NCBI RefSeq assembly: GCF_002006995.1 | Contig: NZ_MRUL01000003.1 | Span: 124,001 to 188,000, forward strand | Direction: 5' to 3' | Source of the DNA: Izhakiella australiensis | GTDB taxonomy: Bacteria > Pseudomonadota > Gammaproteobacteria > Enterobacterales > Enterobacteriaceae | Length of the DNA stretch: 64,000 nt | Part shown: positions 1 through 8,681 of the stretch, piece after piece | Layout of the letters: each line of letters starts with the position of its first letter | Position numbering within the stretch: the first letter of the stretch is position 1 | Translations under genes and position numbers: made by a program | Notes under the pieces: model-generated | The model's database searches: none | The model's input: only the letters and a program-made list of their open reading frames with translations | What the model was told of the DNA's origin: nothing

Positions 1-89
1 TCCGGCTGCGATGTGCCCGCCGGCTGCGGGTGAGATGCACAACCGGATAATAGTAACAGTATGCCTGTCAGCGCTGAAGCTGCCCTCAT
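1..89 (-). CDS. APE cluster lipoprotein, N-terminus only (DUF3261-like, partial)
   Basis: The gene starts at an ATG at 89 and runs off the left edge. The 29 visible residues are a lipoprotein signal peptide: a short positive start, a Leu-rich core and the lipobox LSGC with Cys at residue 17. The start overlaps the stop of the upstream exporter gene as ATGA. In aryl polyene clusters the gene after the MMPL exporter usually encodes a DUF3261 lipoprotein, thought to act in export or anchoring at the outer membrane. The lipoprotein nature is seen directly; the family is inferred from position. Confidence 0.7.
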   Translation of the reverse strand, partial: MRAASALTGILLLLSGCASHPQPAGTSQP

Positions 90-2389
90 GGCTTTCTCCT
101 TTTGCCCGGTATTGCCAGCGGCGCCAGCAGCCAGGCGGTCATAATGCCGCAACAGAGTACCAGACCAAAGTCGGCAATCGCCGCCGTCTGGCTGAACACC
201 AGCATTCCAAGGGTCAGCAGCGTGGTGGTCATCGCCAGGGTGACCGCTAGCAACGACGTCAACGGCGTACCGCGCGGATTACTGAAAAACAGGGTGTAAT
301 TTATGCCAATTCCCAACACCAGCACCAATGCCAGCAGCGAGAACAGATTAAGCGGCTGCCCACTGTATCCCAGCGCCGCCAGACCAGCCGCCAGCGACAG
401 GCAGGACGGCACCATGCTTAACATCCCCTGACGCACGCCGAGGCGAATCAGATAACTCAGGCCAATTGCGCCCAGCGCGGCCAGCAGCAGGCCGCAAAGC
501 AGCTGCCGATAAAATCCGAAAAGCTTATCAAAGCTGGCTTTACGATCGATCCAGGCAACGCCGGGCACCTGCTGTGCCAGCCCGGCCAGAGCAGCGCTGT
601 TACCAACGCCGCTAACCGGTACCAGCACCGCGCTGCGCCCGTCTTTCAGGCTCAGCCACAGCAAGCGCCAGCCGCTGCTGTTGGGTGCGGCCAGCCACGC
701 CTGCGGCGTCAGCGTCATTGCGGACAGGTCCGGTTTGCCGATGCTGATGCCGGCCTGTTGCAGCAGGCTCGCCACCTGCGGCGCTTGCTGACGCAGCAGC
801 GCCAGCGAACGCTGCTGCTGCGCCAGCGACGGCAGCGGCAGCAGCCGGTAGCTCGCCAGCCAGCGTTTTTGCTGCGCCTGCTGTAACAGCGGCGTCAACT
901 GCTCCAGTCGCTGCAGCGCTTCCTGTGGCTGCGCCGCGGAGACCAGGAACCAGCGCTGATCGCCCTGCTGCCCGGTAAGGCTGGCGACCTGGCGATCCTG
1001 CGCCAGCAGCGCGGGCGGCAGCGCCTGCAGCTGACTGATATCATCATTGATATGCAACCGACTCCAGCCAATAGCCGAAACCACAAGCACCGCCAGCGGC
1101 AAACCGAGCCGTAGCGCAGGCTTGCGCCGCCAGGCCACCAGCCAGCGCCCCATCAGCGCCACGTATGGCAGCGGGCGTACCGGCAAGCCTTTTACCAGAA
1201 GCGGATACCAGCAAACCACCGTCAGACAGGAGGCTGTCAGCCCCGCCGCGGCAAACACCGCCAGCTGACGCAGCCCCGGAAAGGGCGCCAGCAGCATAAT
1301 CAGGTAAGCCATCACCGTCGTTGCCAGCGCCAGCAGCAGCGCGCGCGCAACTTTACCCAGACTTTCCAGCGGCGACAGATCGGCGCCGTGTACCCGACGT
1401 TCAGTCAAATAATACAGGGTGTAATCGGCGGAAATGCCGGTAATGCTGATGCTCATCACCAACGTCATTAAATGCATCTCGCCAAACAGCAGCAGGGTGG
1501 CGACCAGGCCTACCAGCGCGCCGATGCTAACCGAGAGTACGCACAGCAGCAGCGGTCGCAGAGAGCGAAACACCAGAAAGACCAGTAGCAAAACGCCAAC
1601 GACGGTACCGGTTCCCAGGCGGGTGATGTCATGCTGCGCCTGCTGGCTGGCAAAGTCGCTGAAAAACAGGCTACCGCGCGTCAATAGCTGGGCGCCGGGC
1701 CAACGCTGCTGAAGCTGCTGCTGCGCCAGGCGTAGCGCGTCGGCGATACGATGCGCGCGCTGCATATCGTCAGGCGGCGCATTCAGCTCAGCATGGAGAA
1801 AGTACCAGCTGGCGCCGCTATCGTCTTTCGCCACCAGCCAGCCGTTTTGCAGTATCAGCCGGTTTCCCTGCTGCTGTAACGCCAGCTGCGCGCTGCGCAC
1901 CAGCAGCAGCGGGTCGCGCTGCAGCTCCTGACGACCAACCCCGGCAAAGGCGGAATAAAGCTGACTGAGTATCCAGTCCGCCTGAGCCTGCGCGCCCTGC
2001 TGCAGCCGGGCGCGAGTGGCGCTGTCTACTAGCGCATTGCGATGCTGCCAGGCGAACAGGCCCCAGCGCTGCTGCCAGCGATCGTCAAGTGGCCCTTCAA
2101 CCTCGCCGATACCGGCAATGCCGCGCACGCGCTGCAGCCAGTCCGTCGCCACCTCGCTTCCCGTCGCATTATCCGGCGCGCGTACCAGCCATACCAGCTG
2201 GCGGTCCAGCCGCTGGGTAAAACCGTGTTCGATTGCCGCTGGCACCCGCTGACTGTCCAGCGCCGGCAGCAAACTCATCACGCTGCTGTTAAGGGTTGCG
2301 CGCGGCCAGATCAGCAGCAGTGCGACGGCGAACGCCAGCACAATAGCCAGCCACAGGATAGCCAGCAGGCGATGACGCTCAGAAGTCAA
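86..2389 (-). CDS. APE cluster MMPL/RND-type exporter
   Basis: A 767-residue inner-membrane protein of the MMPL/RND superfamily (COG4258 type). It has an N-terminal membrane helix, a periplasmic domain, a block of helices around residues 260-430, a second periplasmic domain and a second helix block at the C-terminus. This duplicated layout is typical of lipid exporters. In APE clusters it is thought to move the lipid-linked polyene to the outer membrane together with the LolA-like protein encoded just upstream. The start is a TTG at 2389 that overlaps the lolA-like stop, so translation is probably coupled. No internal Met occurs before residue 38, which supports the TTG. Confidence 0.88.
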   Translation of the reverse strand: MTSERHRLLAILWLAIVLAFAVALLLIWPRATLNSSVMSLLPALDSQRVPAAIEHGFTQRLDRQLVWLVRAPDNATGSEVATDWLQRVRGIAGIGEVEGPLDDRWQQRWGLFAWQHRNALVDSATRARLQQGAQAQADWILSQLYSAFAGVGRQELQRDPLLLVRSAQLALQQQGNRLILQNGWLVAKDDSGASWYFLHAELNAPPDDMQRAHRIADALRLAQQQLQQRWPGAQLLTRGSLFFSDFASQQAQHDITRLGTGTVVGVLLLVFLVFRSLRPLLLCVLSVSIGALVGLVATLLLFGEMHLMTLVMSISITGISADYTLYYLTERRVHGADLSPLESLGKVARALLLALATTVMAYLIMLLAPFPGLRQLAVFAAAGLTASCLTVVCWYPLLVKGLPVRPLPYVALMGRWLVAWRRKPALRLGLPLAVLVVSAIGWSRLHINDDISQLQALPPALLAQDRQVASLTGQQGDQRWFLVSAAQPQEALQRLEQLTPLLQQAQQKRWLASYRLLPLPSLAQQQRSLALLRQQAPQVASLLQQAGISIGKPDLSAMTLTPQAWLAAPNSSGWRLLWLSLKDGRSAVLVPVSGVGNSAALAGLAQQVPGVAWIDRKASFDKLFGFYRQLLCGLLLAALGAIGLSYLIRLGVRQGMLSMVPSCLSLAAGLAALGYSGQPLNLFSLLALVLVLGIGINYTLFFSNPRGTPLTSLLAVTLAMTTTLLTLGMLVFSQTAAIADFGLVLCCGIMTAWLLAPLAIPGKRRKP

Positions 2390-2984
2390 AATAGTGCTGC
2401 TCCTGCGCGCTCAGTGTCGGCGGCGTAATACGCTGATTGCTGAAGGTAATCTCTGTGCTGTCCCCCTGGCGATCGTCGAGCGTAATCCGGTTAAGAAACT
2501 GCGCCCCTTGCAGCGTGATGCGGCGGAAAAGCTTATCCAGCGGCGAGGTGATCGGCGTCAGCGCCAGCTGCCAACTGCCATCGGCTGCCGGGGTAAAATC
2601 AAGCTGGAAATTTTCGTCCAGTACCCGGCGGTCAGCCTGGAACAGCGCGCGCAGCAGGTGATTAAACTGGAACATTTGTGGATTATTCGCCGCGGTAATA
2701 ATCTGCGGCGGCTGGTCACTTACCGTCTGCACCATATGGCTATCATCGAGGACCAGCGTCATTTTGAACGGCGCGCTTTGTTGCCACCACAGGCCTTTTT
2801 TCTGCGCTATCAGCATCTGTCCATGGGATTTAAGCGGCTGCTTCATCCCCTCAATGTGGCGTACCTGACTGAAATCGGCACGCACCACCGGCTGGTTGGC
2901 GAAGCGCTGCTGCAGCTGCGCCAGGGTCACCGCCTGCGAAGCGCTGCTCAGCAGCAGCAACACGATCAGTAAGACGCCTCTCAT
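2379..2984 (-). CDS. APE cluster LolA-like outer membrane lipoprotein carrier
   Basis: A 201-residue periplasmic protein with a clear signal peptide (Leu-rich core, cleavage near the SSASQA stretch). The mature part has the LolA-type pattern: an early QxxFxQVR-like segment (ADFSQVRHIEG), a GxMLIxxxxGLWW strand and many amphipathic beta strands. It probably carries the lipid-linked polyene, or a lipoprotein partner, across the periplasm in concert with the MMPL exporter. It overlaps the thioesterase stop as ATGA and the exporter start by 11 bases. LolA homologues of this type recur in APE clusters. Confidence 0.85.
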   Translation of the reverse strand: MRGVLLIVLLLLSSASQAVTLAQLQQRFANQPVVRADFSQVRHIEGMKQPLKSHGQMLIAQKKGLWWQQSAPFKMTLVLDDSHMVQTVSDQPPQIITAANNPQMFQFNHLLRALFQADRRVLDENFQLDFTPAADGSWQLALTPITSPLDKLFRRITLQGAQFLNRITLDDRQGDSTEITFSNQRITPPTLSAQEQHYFDF

Positions 2985-3409
2985 AACGTGACTCCCAGTC
3001 GCTCCAGCAGGACCGGCGGAGAGACAAAATTAAGCGCTTGCTCTGCCAGAGAAACCGGCACCTGAATGGTATAACCCGTTGTGGTTCGCTGACCGCTCAG
3101 CGCATCAAAAATGACATAGTCGATGCGCAGACGGTTTTCATATTCACTGATGCTGGCCTTTACCCGAATCTGCTGCTCGAAGGTCAGCGAATGGCGGTAC
3201 TTAACGCGGGTATCCACTACCGGCCACAGCCAGCCCGAGGCCTTCATCTCGCGATAGCCATAGTTAAAGCGGCCCAGCAACGCTTCGCGGGCGATCTCGA
3301 AATAACGAAAATAGTTGCCATGCCAGACCACCCCCATGGCATCCACGTCGTGGAAAGGGATGCTCAGCGCAATCTCAATAGACAAATCAGCATCGTTTGA
3401 CACGTTCAC
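2981..3409 (-). CDS. APE cluster acyl-CoA/acyl-ACP thioesterase (hot-dog fold)
   Basis: A 142-residue protein of the 4-hydroxybenzoyl-CoA thioesterase family. The signature is PFHDVDAMGVVWHGNYFRYFE near residues 18-37, with the catalytic Asp in VDAMG, the oxyanion helix, and a second strand region around YVIFDA. It would hydrolyse acyl thioesters, perhaps releasing or editing intermediates on the two ACPs. The listed start is a GTG overlapping the previous stop. A second GTG six bases downstream (3403) has a better spaced GGAG and may be the true start. Confidence 0.85.
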   Translation of the reverse strand: MNVSNDADLSIEIALSIPFHDVDAMGVVWHGNYFRYFEIAREALLGRFNYGYREMKASGWLWPVVDTRVKYRHSLTFEQQIRVKASISEYENRLRIDYVIFDALSGQRTTTGYTIQVPVSLAEQALNFVSPPVLLERLGVTL

Positions 3410-5109
3410 TCCTGTTTCTCGTCGCCGCGCGGCCGATCAGGCAACTGCCAGAAATCGAAAAAATTAAACCAGTCCAGCGGCGCACGCAGCGCATAATGTT
3501 CCAGACGGCGGGCATAAAGGTCGACCGCCTGTTGTAACGCCTGCTGCCGGTTTTGCCGCGGTAAATCCAGCGGGTCGGCAAACGGCTCGCAGTGGATGCG
3601 CAGCATGCCCTGCTCACGCAGCGCAAACATCAGCAGCACCGGACAACGCAGCGCCGCAGCGAGCACGAATGGCCCCTGCGGAAAGGGCGCCTGACGCCCC
3701 ATAAAAACACTCCAGATAACCCGCCGCACGCCGCCGCGCTGGCGGTTAATCGCCGTACGATCGCCGACAATCGCCACCCATTCACCCGCGTCCAGCTTCT
3801 GACGCAGTAAAATGGCGGTTTCCGGCCCGATGTTGCTCACCGGTATCAGATGACTGCTGGCCTGCGGCGCGATACGCTGCATCATATGCTGAAAGCGCGC
3901 TGCGTTATCGGTAAATACCAGGGCGTTGATAGTCAGGCCGCTCAGCCGCTGCGCCAGCGCCCGGCAGGCTTCTATTTCCCCCAGATGCGAAGCCAGAATG
4001 AGCTTACCGCCGCCGCTGCCAGCGCTGGCGCGCAGCATCTCTTCTGCGCCCGGGGCAAAATCGATATCTCTTCCCCAGCGTAAATCACCGCGCCAGCTGG
4101 CAACCTTGCCCAGCATTGCCTGACCAAAGCGCAAAAAATGGCGATAGCTGCCAAGGGGCGCCGGCAACGTCAGCTGGCGCTGGCGCGCAACGTCGCCGAC
4201 CAGGGCCAGCCACTGCTTTGACGCCGCGCGCGCCTGGTGGCCGCTCAGCCAGTAAAAGCCGACCACCGGCCATAGCAGCAAGGTAAAAGGCCCCTTACCC
4301 AGCCGCTGATAGACCCACAGCATCAGGCGCATCCCCCACAGCCCTTTGCGCTCTGCCGTTCCGGCCCAGTGCCGCTGCTGCCGACGCTGAGCCAGCAGCG
4401 ACGGAATACGCGCCAGCATGCCGAAAAATAGCCGGGTGTGCATCCAGGAAATGCGCAAATTATCGTGCAGAGCATCAAAGTGGGAAATGCCGTCCGGGGG
4501 GTAGGTCACCCGGGTTGGGATAAAGCGGCTGGGGGTGCCGCGCCAGTAAAGACGCACCATAACCTCGGTGTCAAAATCCATTCGCTGACCGATTGGCCGG
4601 CTGGCGATCAGCGCGCAGGTTTCCGCCAGCGGATAGACGCGAAAGCCGCACATACTGTCTTTGATCGACAACGAAAGCGTTTCGATCCACACCCAGAAAT
4701 GGGTCAGGTAACGACCGTACAGTCGCGATTTTGGGATCGAGTTATCATAGCGCGGCCAGCCGGAGATCAGCGCCTGTGGATGCCTGCGCGCCTCCGCCAG
4801 CAAACGGGGAACATCTTCAATCTGGTGTTGGCCGTCGGCGTCAAGCTGGACAGCATGGCTAAAGCCAGCATCGGCGGCGGCCTGCAAGCCGCGGATAACC
4901 GCCGCCCCTTTGCCAGCGTTCTGTGACAGACGGATAAGCGTCAGCTGCGGGGCGCGCAGCTCAGCTAAGGCCTGCTGCGTAGCGCTGTCACTGCCATCAT
5001 CGACCACAAATACCGCCAGATCATAAGGCGCAAGGCGCGCCATCACCGCAGCCATCGCGGCACCGTGGTTATAGCAGGGAATGACCACGCAGGGGCGGAA
5101 ATCGCTCAT
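3406..5109 (-). CDS. Fused glycosyltransferase family 2 / lysophospholipid acyltransferase (APE cluster)
   Basis: A 567-residue two-domain protein. Residues 1-235 form a GT-A glycosyltransferase 2: IPCYNH near the start, VVDDGS around 36-41, then LDADGQH. From about 300 onward there is an LpxL/HtrB-like acyltransferase: HLGEIE (the HX4E catalytic motif), VGDRTA and a GGVRR stretch. A hydrophobic stretch joins the two. In APE biosynthesis the pair is thought to attach the polyene to a glycolipid anchor at the inner membrane. It overlaps both neighbours by ATGA/GTGA, so it is part of a tightly coupled operon. Confidence 0.88.
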   Translation of the reverse strand: MSDFRPCVVIPCYNHGAAMAAVMARLAPYDLAVFVVDDGSDSATQQALAELRAPQLTLIRLSQNAGKGAAVIRGLQAAADAGFSHAVQLDADGQHQIEDVPRLLAEARRHPQALISGWPRYDNSIPKSRLYGRYLTHFWVWIETLSLSIKDSMCGFRVYPLAETCALIASRPIGQRMDFDTEVMVRLYWRGTPSRFIPTRVTYPPDGISHFDALHDNLRISWMHTRLFFGMLARIPSLLAQRRQQRHWAGTAERKGLWGMRLMLWVYQRLGKGPFTLLLWPVVGFYWLSGHQARAASKQWLALVGDVARQRQLTLPAPLGSYRHFLRFGQAMLGKVASWRGDLRWGRDIDFAPGAEEMLRASAGSGGGKLILASHLGEIEACRALAQRLSGLTINALVFTDNAARFQHMMQRIAPQASSHLIPVSNIGPETAILLRQKLDAGEWVAIVGDRTAINRQRGGVRRVIWSVFMGRQAPFPQGPFVLAAALRCPVLLMFALREQGMLRIHCEPFADPLDLPRQNRQQALQQAVDLYARRLEHYALRAPLDWFNFFDFWQLPDRPRGDEKQE

Positions 5110-5450
5110 TGCCGTAGCCCCAGCTTGCCGCTGCTAACCTGCTGACCATCGCCAACGCGTTGGTAGCTGAAAATTACCTGTCCTCTCTCTGCGCGCCATT
5201 CCAGATGCAGCATCAGATGCTGCCCCGGCTGCACCGGCTGTTGAAACTTGATGTTTTCAACGCTGGCAAACTGCCAGCCCGGCGCCAGCATTTGCTGTGC
5301 GTACTGAATCACCCAGTCCAGCTGAGCCACGCCGGGCAGTATTGGCTGCTGCGGAAAGTGGCCGCTGAACCACGGTAAATCAGCGTTGATTTGCATCCCG
5401 ACCCAGGCTTTATCGCCCAGGCATCCGCGCTCCAGCTCAACGGGCAGCAT
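5106..5450 (-). CDS. APE cluster 3-hydroxyacyl-ACP dehydratase (FabZ-like)
   Basis: A 114-residue hot-dog protein. The key region is WFSGHFPQQPILPGVAQLDW, the FabZ/FabA signature with its catalytic His and the PxxPGV loop. It would dehydrate 3-hydroxyacyl-ACP intermediates while the conjugated polyene is built. An upstream reading-frame extension lies inside the acyl-ACP synthetase gene and has no family resemblance. I therefore place the start at the ATG at 5450 (MLPVELERG), which overlaps the synthetase end by 14 bases. Confidence 0.88.
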   Translation of the reverse strand: MLPVELERGCLGDKAWVGMQINADLPWFSGHFPQQPILPGVAQLDWVIQYAQQMLAPGWQFASVENIKFQQPVQPGQHLMLHLEWRAERGQVIFSYQRVGDGQQVSSGKLGLRQ

Positions 5451-6765
5451 TAAATAATTCCTCCAGCTGATGCCAGTCGCGTTTGCTCTGGCTGTTAAGG
5501 GGAATAGCATCCACCGTGCGCCAGTAGCGAGGGATCGCCACCGGTTCCAGCCACGGGCGCAGCGCCTGACGCCAGCGCAGTCCGTTAAACTCACCGGCGG
5601 CCGACGGGTCAATAACCAGCACCGCGCCAACCACGCTGCGCCCTTCCCGCTTCAGTACCAGCACCGCCGCGTCATGCACGCCGGGAAGCGTCATTAAACG
5701 GCGCTCCACGTCGCTAAGGGACACCCGTTTATCTTCAATTTTGACGATGCGGTCATAGCGCCCGGCCAGGCTAAAGCCCTCACCGTCGAAATGGAGCCGA
5801 TCGTCAAGCAACATCCCGTCGGCTGAGGCGATCAGCGGCGACTGGACGCGCCAGCGCCCATCAGGCGCCGGGGAAAAACGCACCGGCGCAAAAGGTTGCC
5901 AGAGAACGTTCCTGCCGTCGCTGCGCCGGGTAGCGATAATGCCGGTTTCACTACTGCCGTAAATTTCATCAATCGCCACGCCGAGCCAGTCGGCGGCCAG
6001 GGCCGCATCGCCCGCGCAAAGCTCGCCGCCGGCGGAAACCACCAGCGCGCATGGCGGTGCCGACAACTGGCTATCCAACCGGCGTAAAAAGGCTGGACTG
6101 CTGACCAGCAGATAGCGGCGCGCGCGCGCTAACGCGCTGAGCTGCTCGCTGAAAGCAATTTGATCGCTGTGAAAGGTCAGACCCAGCGCCATCGGCAGCA
6201 TGATGCGAAATGTCAGCCCGTAGAGGTGCTGATGGCTGACGCTGGAGATCACCGTTAAATTCCGCAGGCGTTCGCCCCACGCCTGGCTCAGCCAGCGGAT
6301 CTCTTCATCCAGGCAGGCTACCGGCTTTACCACTTCGCGCGGCGCGCCGGTAGAGCCTGAGGTAAAGAGGATCAGCGTCGCGTCAGGCATTATGACGGGA
6401 AGTTTGCCATCGCTTTGCTGCACGGCAAGCGGCAGCTGCTGGCAGAAAACCTCCAGCGCCAGCGGAATATCACTTAGCACGGCATCAAAACTGGCTCGCT
6501 GTTCGTTAAGCAGCGCCGGACGCAGATGGCCGGGGATCACCGGTACTTTACCGCTGTGCAAGGTGGCCAGCAGAGCAACCAGAAAATCATAGCTTTGTTC
6601 AAAACACAGCGCCCAGCGTAATTCTTGTCTGAGGCTCAGCCAGCAGCACAGCGTCTGCACGTCCTGGCGCAGCTGCTGTTGACTGATGATTTTGCCATGG
6701 CGAATCGCTACCGGCGCTGCCCGATTTGCGCTCAGCCATGCTGCCAGCGGCACCGTTGCCGTCAT
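5437..6765 (-). CDS. APE cluster acyl-ACP synthetase (AMP-forming, AasS-like)
   Basis: A 442-residue ANL-superfamily enzyme. The phosphate-binding loop LFTSGSTGAPREVVK lies near residues 135-150, the adenylate motif EIYGSSETG near 270, and the hinge region GRYDRIVKIEDKRVS near 345. A C-terminal lysine-containing segment follows (SQSKRDW). It activates a carboxylic acid, likely 4-hydroxybenzoate or cinnamate as APE starter, with ATP and loads it onto a cluster ACP. I use the ATG at 6765, which forms an ATGA overlap with the previous stop, not the longer frame starting at 6798. Confidence 0.88.
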   Translation of the reverse strand: MTATVPLAAWLSANRAAPVAIRHGKIISQQQLRQDVQTLCCWLSLRQELRWALCFEQSYDFLVALLATLHSGKVPVIPGHLRPALLNEQRASFDAVLSDIPLALEVFCQQLPLAVQQSDGKLPVIMPDATLILFTSGSTGAPREVVKPVACLDEEIRWLSQAWGERLRNLTVISSVSHQHLYGLTFRIMLPMALGLTFHSDQIAFSEQLSALARARRYLLVSSPAFLRRLDSQLSAPPCALVVSAGGELCAGDAALAADWLGVAIDEIYGSSETGIIATRRSDGRNVLWQPFAPVRFSPAPDGRWRVQSPLIASADGMLLDDRLHFDGEGFSLAGRYDRIVKIEDKRVSLSDVERRLMTLPGVHDAAVLVLKREGRSVVGAVLVIDPSAAGEFNGLRWRQALRPWLEPVAIPRYWRTVDAIPLNSQSKRDWHQLEELFNAAR

Positions 6766-7322
6766 TTCGCCGCCCTCACCCGTCGCCGGATAAACCACTC
6801 CGTCACCATCATCACGGCAATACAGCCGTAGCTGAGGCCGCCGTTCCAGATAATCCAGTGGTTGAGGTTGCCTTCAACGCAGGTGATTAAGGCAATGGTA
6901 CCGTTGAATAAAAAGAAAACGCACCAGACCTGCGTCACCCGGCGGGTATAGCGAACGCCCGCAGCGGACAGCTCCGGCTCCTGCAGGCGAGCCAGCCGTT
7001 CTACCAGCGGCATTGCACTGCGCAGCGAGGCGGCAAATAGCAGCAGCAAAATAACGTTCACCGCGACCGGATACCACAGCAGCAGGTGGGTTCGCTGCAG
7101 CAGCAAGCTGGCCGCCGTCAGCAGAATACCCGCCGCCGCCAGCCAGCGTCCCCCCGCAGCCAGCGCCGTTTTGCCGTTGCGCAGCGCGATGACTCGCAAA
7201 ATAAACACCAGCATCAGCAGTGGAATTAAACCGCGCCACTGCGGGTGAGTAAGACTCAGCCAGACCAGCAGCGGCCAGCAGATCACCGCCAGCCAGCCGA
7301 GAAAGCGCATCCCCCTACGCAC
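6762..7322 (-). CDS. APE cluster integral membrane protein (COG4648-like)
   Basis: A 186-residue polytopic membrane protein with about five hydrophobic segments (residues 7-45, 58-75, 80-100, 130-150, 155-172). COG4648 proteins of this kind occur almost only beside APE ketosynthase and ACP genes; their function is not established. The start is a GTG at 7322, eight bases after the ACP stop, with the AGGGAT of the ACP gene end as a likely ribosome site. An ATG five codons in (7310) is the alternative. Confidence 0.75.
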   Translation of the reverse strand: MRRGMRFLGWLAVICWPLLVWLSLTHPQWRGLIPLLMLVFILRVIALRNGKTALAAGGRWLAAAGILLTAASLLLQRTHLLLWYPVAVNVILLLLFAASLRSAMPLVERLARLQEPELSAAGVRYTRRVTQVWCVFFLFNGTIALITCVEGNLNHWIIWNGGLSYGCIAVMMVTEWFIRRRVRAAK

Positions 7323-7329
7323 CTGCTGT

Positions 7330-7581
7330 TTATCCCTGCTGAATCAGCCGTTCCACCGCATCAACGACGTCCTGTACGGTGCGAACTGATTTGAACGTTT
7401 CCGGCGCAATTTTTCTGCCAGTATGCTTTTGCAGATGGACGATCATGTCTACCGCATCAATACTGTCTAACTCAAGATCTTCATACAGCCGCGATTGCGG
7501 CTGTATATCCTGCGGATTGAGTTCGAACAATTTAACCAGCAGGTCAGTGACTTCCTGATAGATATCATTTTTTTGCATCAT
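7330..7581 (-). CDS. Acyl carrier protein, second of two (APE cluster)
   Basis: An 83-residue acyl carrier protein. The phosphopantetheine site is the Ser in ELDSIDAVDM near residue 40, in an acidic four-helix layout. It carries growing polyene intermediates for the cluster enzymes. The start is the double ATG at 7581, preceded by GAGAAAG; a longer frame reaches back into the first ACP gene without similarity and is not used. Two consecutive ACP genes are a hallmark of APE clusters. Confidence 0.88.
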   Translation of the reverse strand: MMQKNDIYQEVTDLLVKLFELNPQDIQPQSRLYEDLELDSIDAVDMIVHLQKHTGRKIAPETFKSVRTVQDVVDAVERLIQQG

Positions 7582-7597
7582 ACTTTCTCGTTCTTTA

Positions 7598-7867
7598 TCA
7601 GGTGCTAAGCGCGCCGCGTTGCTGGCTGATGAAAGCGGCCAGCGTTGCCACCGAATAGAAATGCTGGCGCATCTGCTCGCTTTCCGCCGACAGCACCACG
7701 CCATAGCGATTTTTTACCGCCAGGCCAAGTTCCAGCGCGTCGATGGAATCCAGGCCCAAACCCTCACCGAATAGCGGCGCTTCGGTTTCAATATCATCGA
7801 CGCTTAGCTCTTCCAGGTTAAGCGTATCAATAATCATCTGCTTAATTTCAGTAGATAACTCTGCCAT
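7598..7867 (-). CDS. Acyl carrier protein, first of two (APE cluster)
   Basis: An 89-residue acyl carrier protein with the modification site GLDSIDALEL (Ser near residue 41). Its first helix (residues 5-20) is more neutral than that of the following ACP, and the two share only the core motif. One of the pair is probably the main extension carrier and the other is needed for starter loading or transfer; the sequence does not tell which. It lies 16 bases after the acyltransferase gene and 16 bases before the second ACP gene. Confidence 0.88.
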   Translation of the reverse strand: MAELSTEIKQMIIDTLNLEELSVDDIETEAPLFGEGLGLDSIDALELGLAVKNRYGVVLSAESEQMRQHFYSVATLAAFISQQRGALST

Positions 7868-7883
7868 AGAGGTTTCCGAAAAG

Positions 7884-8681
7884 TTAATAATGCTGTGGTG
7901 TCAATGCCGACTCTAAATAGCGGGTTAGCCGACGCGCCGCCAGTGAAGGTGCATGTGGATTATCGTTTTTAAAGTCATTAACTGAAAGCCGTTCGCCAAC
8001 CACGACTGAAAACACCGGTTTTTGCGCTGGGATTTGATACCAGCGATGTTGCTTAGCCAACGTGGGCTGACTGCATACAATATGTACCAGCCGAAGATCG
8101 CAGTCACAGCGCAGCGCAATATTCGCCGCACCGCGCTGCAGTTTTAACGGCTCTCCCGGTCTGGTGCGAGTGCCTTCCGGAAAAATCATAATTACATCGC
8201 CTTTCATCAGCCGGCGCCGGGACTCAGCCAGCAGGGTATCTGACTGACTGTTTATCAGATAATCCGCAGCTTTAATCACCCCGCTAAAAAACAGGTTGCG
8301 CTGTAGCTCCGCCTTGACCAGGCAGTCAACCTCCGGCATTACCGATGCCAGTAACACGTAGTCGATAAGCGTGGGGTGGTTTGCCACCACCAGACAACCG
8401 CGATCGCTCTCCAGCTTCTCCGCGCCCTCAATACGGTAATCAAGCACCCCTGTCGCTCTGGCGCAGCGTAAAAAACAGCGAAAGCTGGCAGCGATACTGC
8501 GCCTTGCTCTGCACTGCCGCTGCTGCGCGTCGCGCTGAAACAACAGCAGCAAATTAAACCACAGTAGCGAAAGCAGCATGCCGCCGAGGCCGAATAAGGC
8601 AAAGCAGCAGGCGGTCATCGCGCCGCGCCACAGACGATTGAGTCGCTGCCCCATCTCACTGGCCGACCGCTGATTATTCAC
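7884..8681 (-). CDS. 1-acylglycerol-3-phosphate acyltransferase-like protein (PlsC family, APE cluster)
   Basis: A 265-residue acyltransferase. The N-terminus has a membrane helix (residues 20-48). The HX4D motif NHPTLID lies near residue 100 and the substrate motif FPEGTRTRPGE near 165-176. It probably acylates the lipid anchor of the polyene, working with the GT2-acyltransferase fusion. The start is a GTG at 8681 that overlaps the stop of the chain-length-factor gene. PlsC family membership is clear; the substrate is inferred from context. Confidence 0.85.
   Translation of the reverse strand: MNNQRSASEMGQRLNRLWRGAMTACCFALFGLGGMLLSLLWFNLLLLFQRDAQQRQCRARRSIAASFRCFLRCARATGVLDYRIEGAEKLESDRGCLVVANHPTLIDYVLLASVMPEVDCLVKAELQRNLFFSGVIKAADYLINSQSDTLLAESRRRLMKGDVIMIFPEGTRTRPGEPLKLQRGAANIALRCDCDLRLVHIVCSQPTLAKQHRWYQIPAQKPVFSVVVGERLSVNDFKNDNPHAPSLAARRLTRYLESALTPQHY

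Noticed and set aside
4438-4926. A 162-codon plus-strand frame in the APE fusion gene
   Set aside because: Antisense to the glycosyltransferase domain, which has all its motifs.
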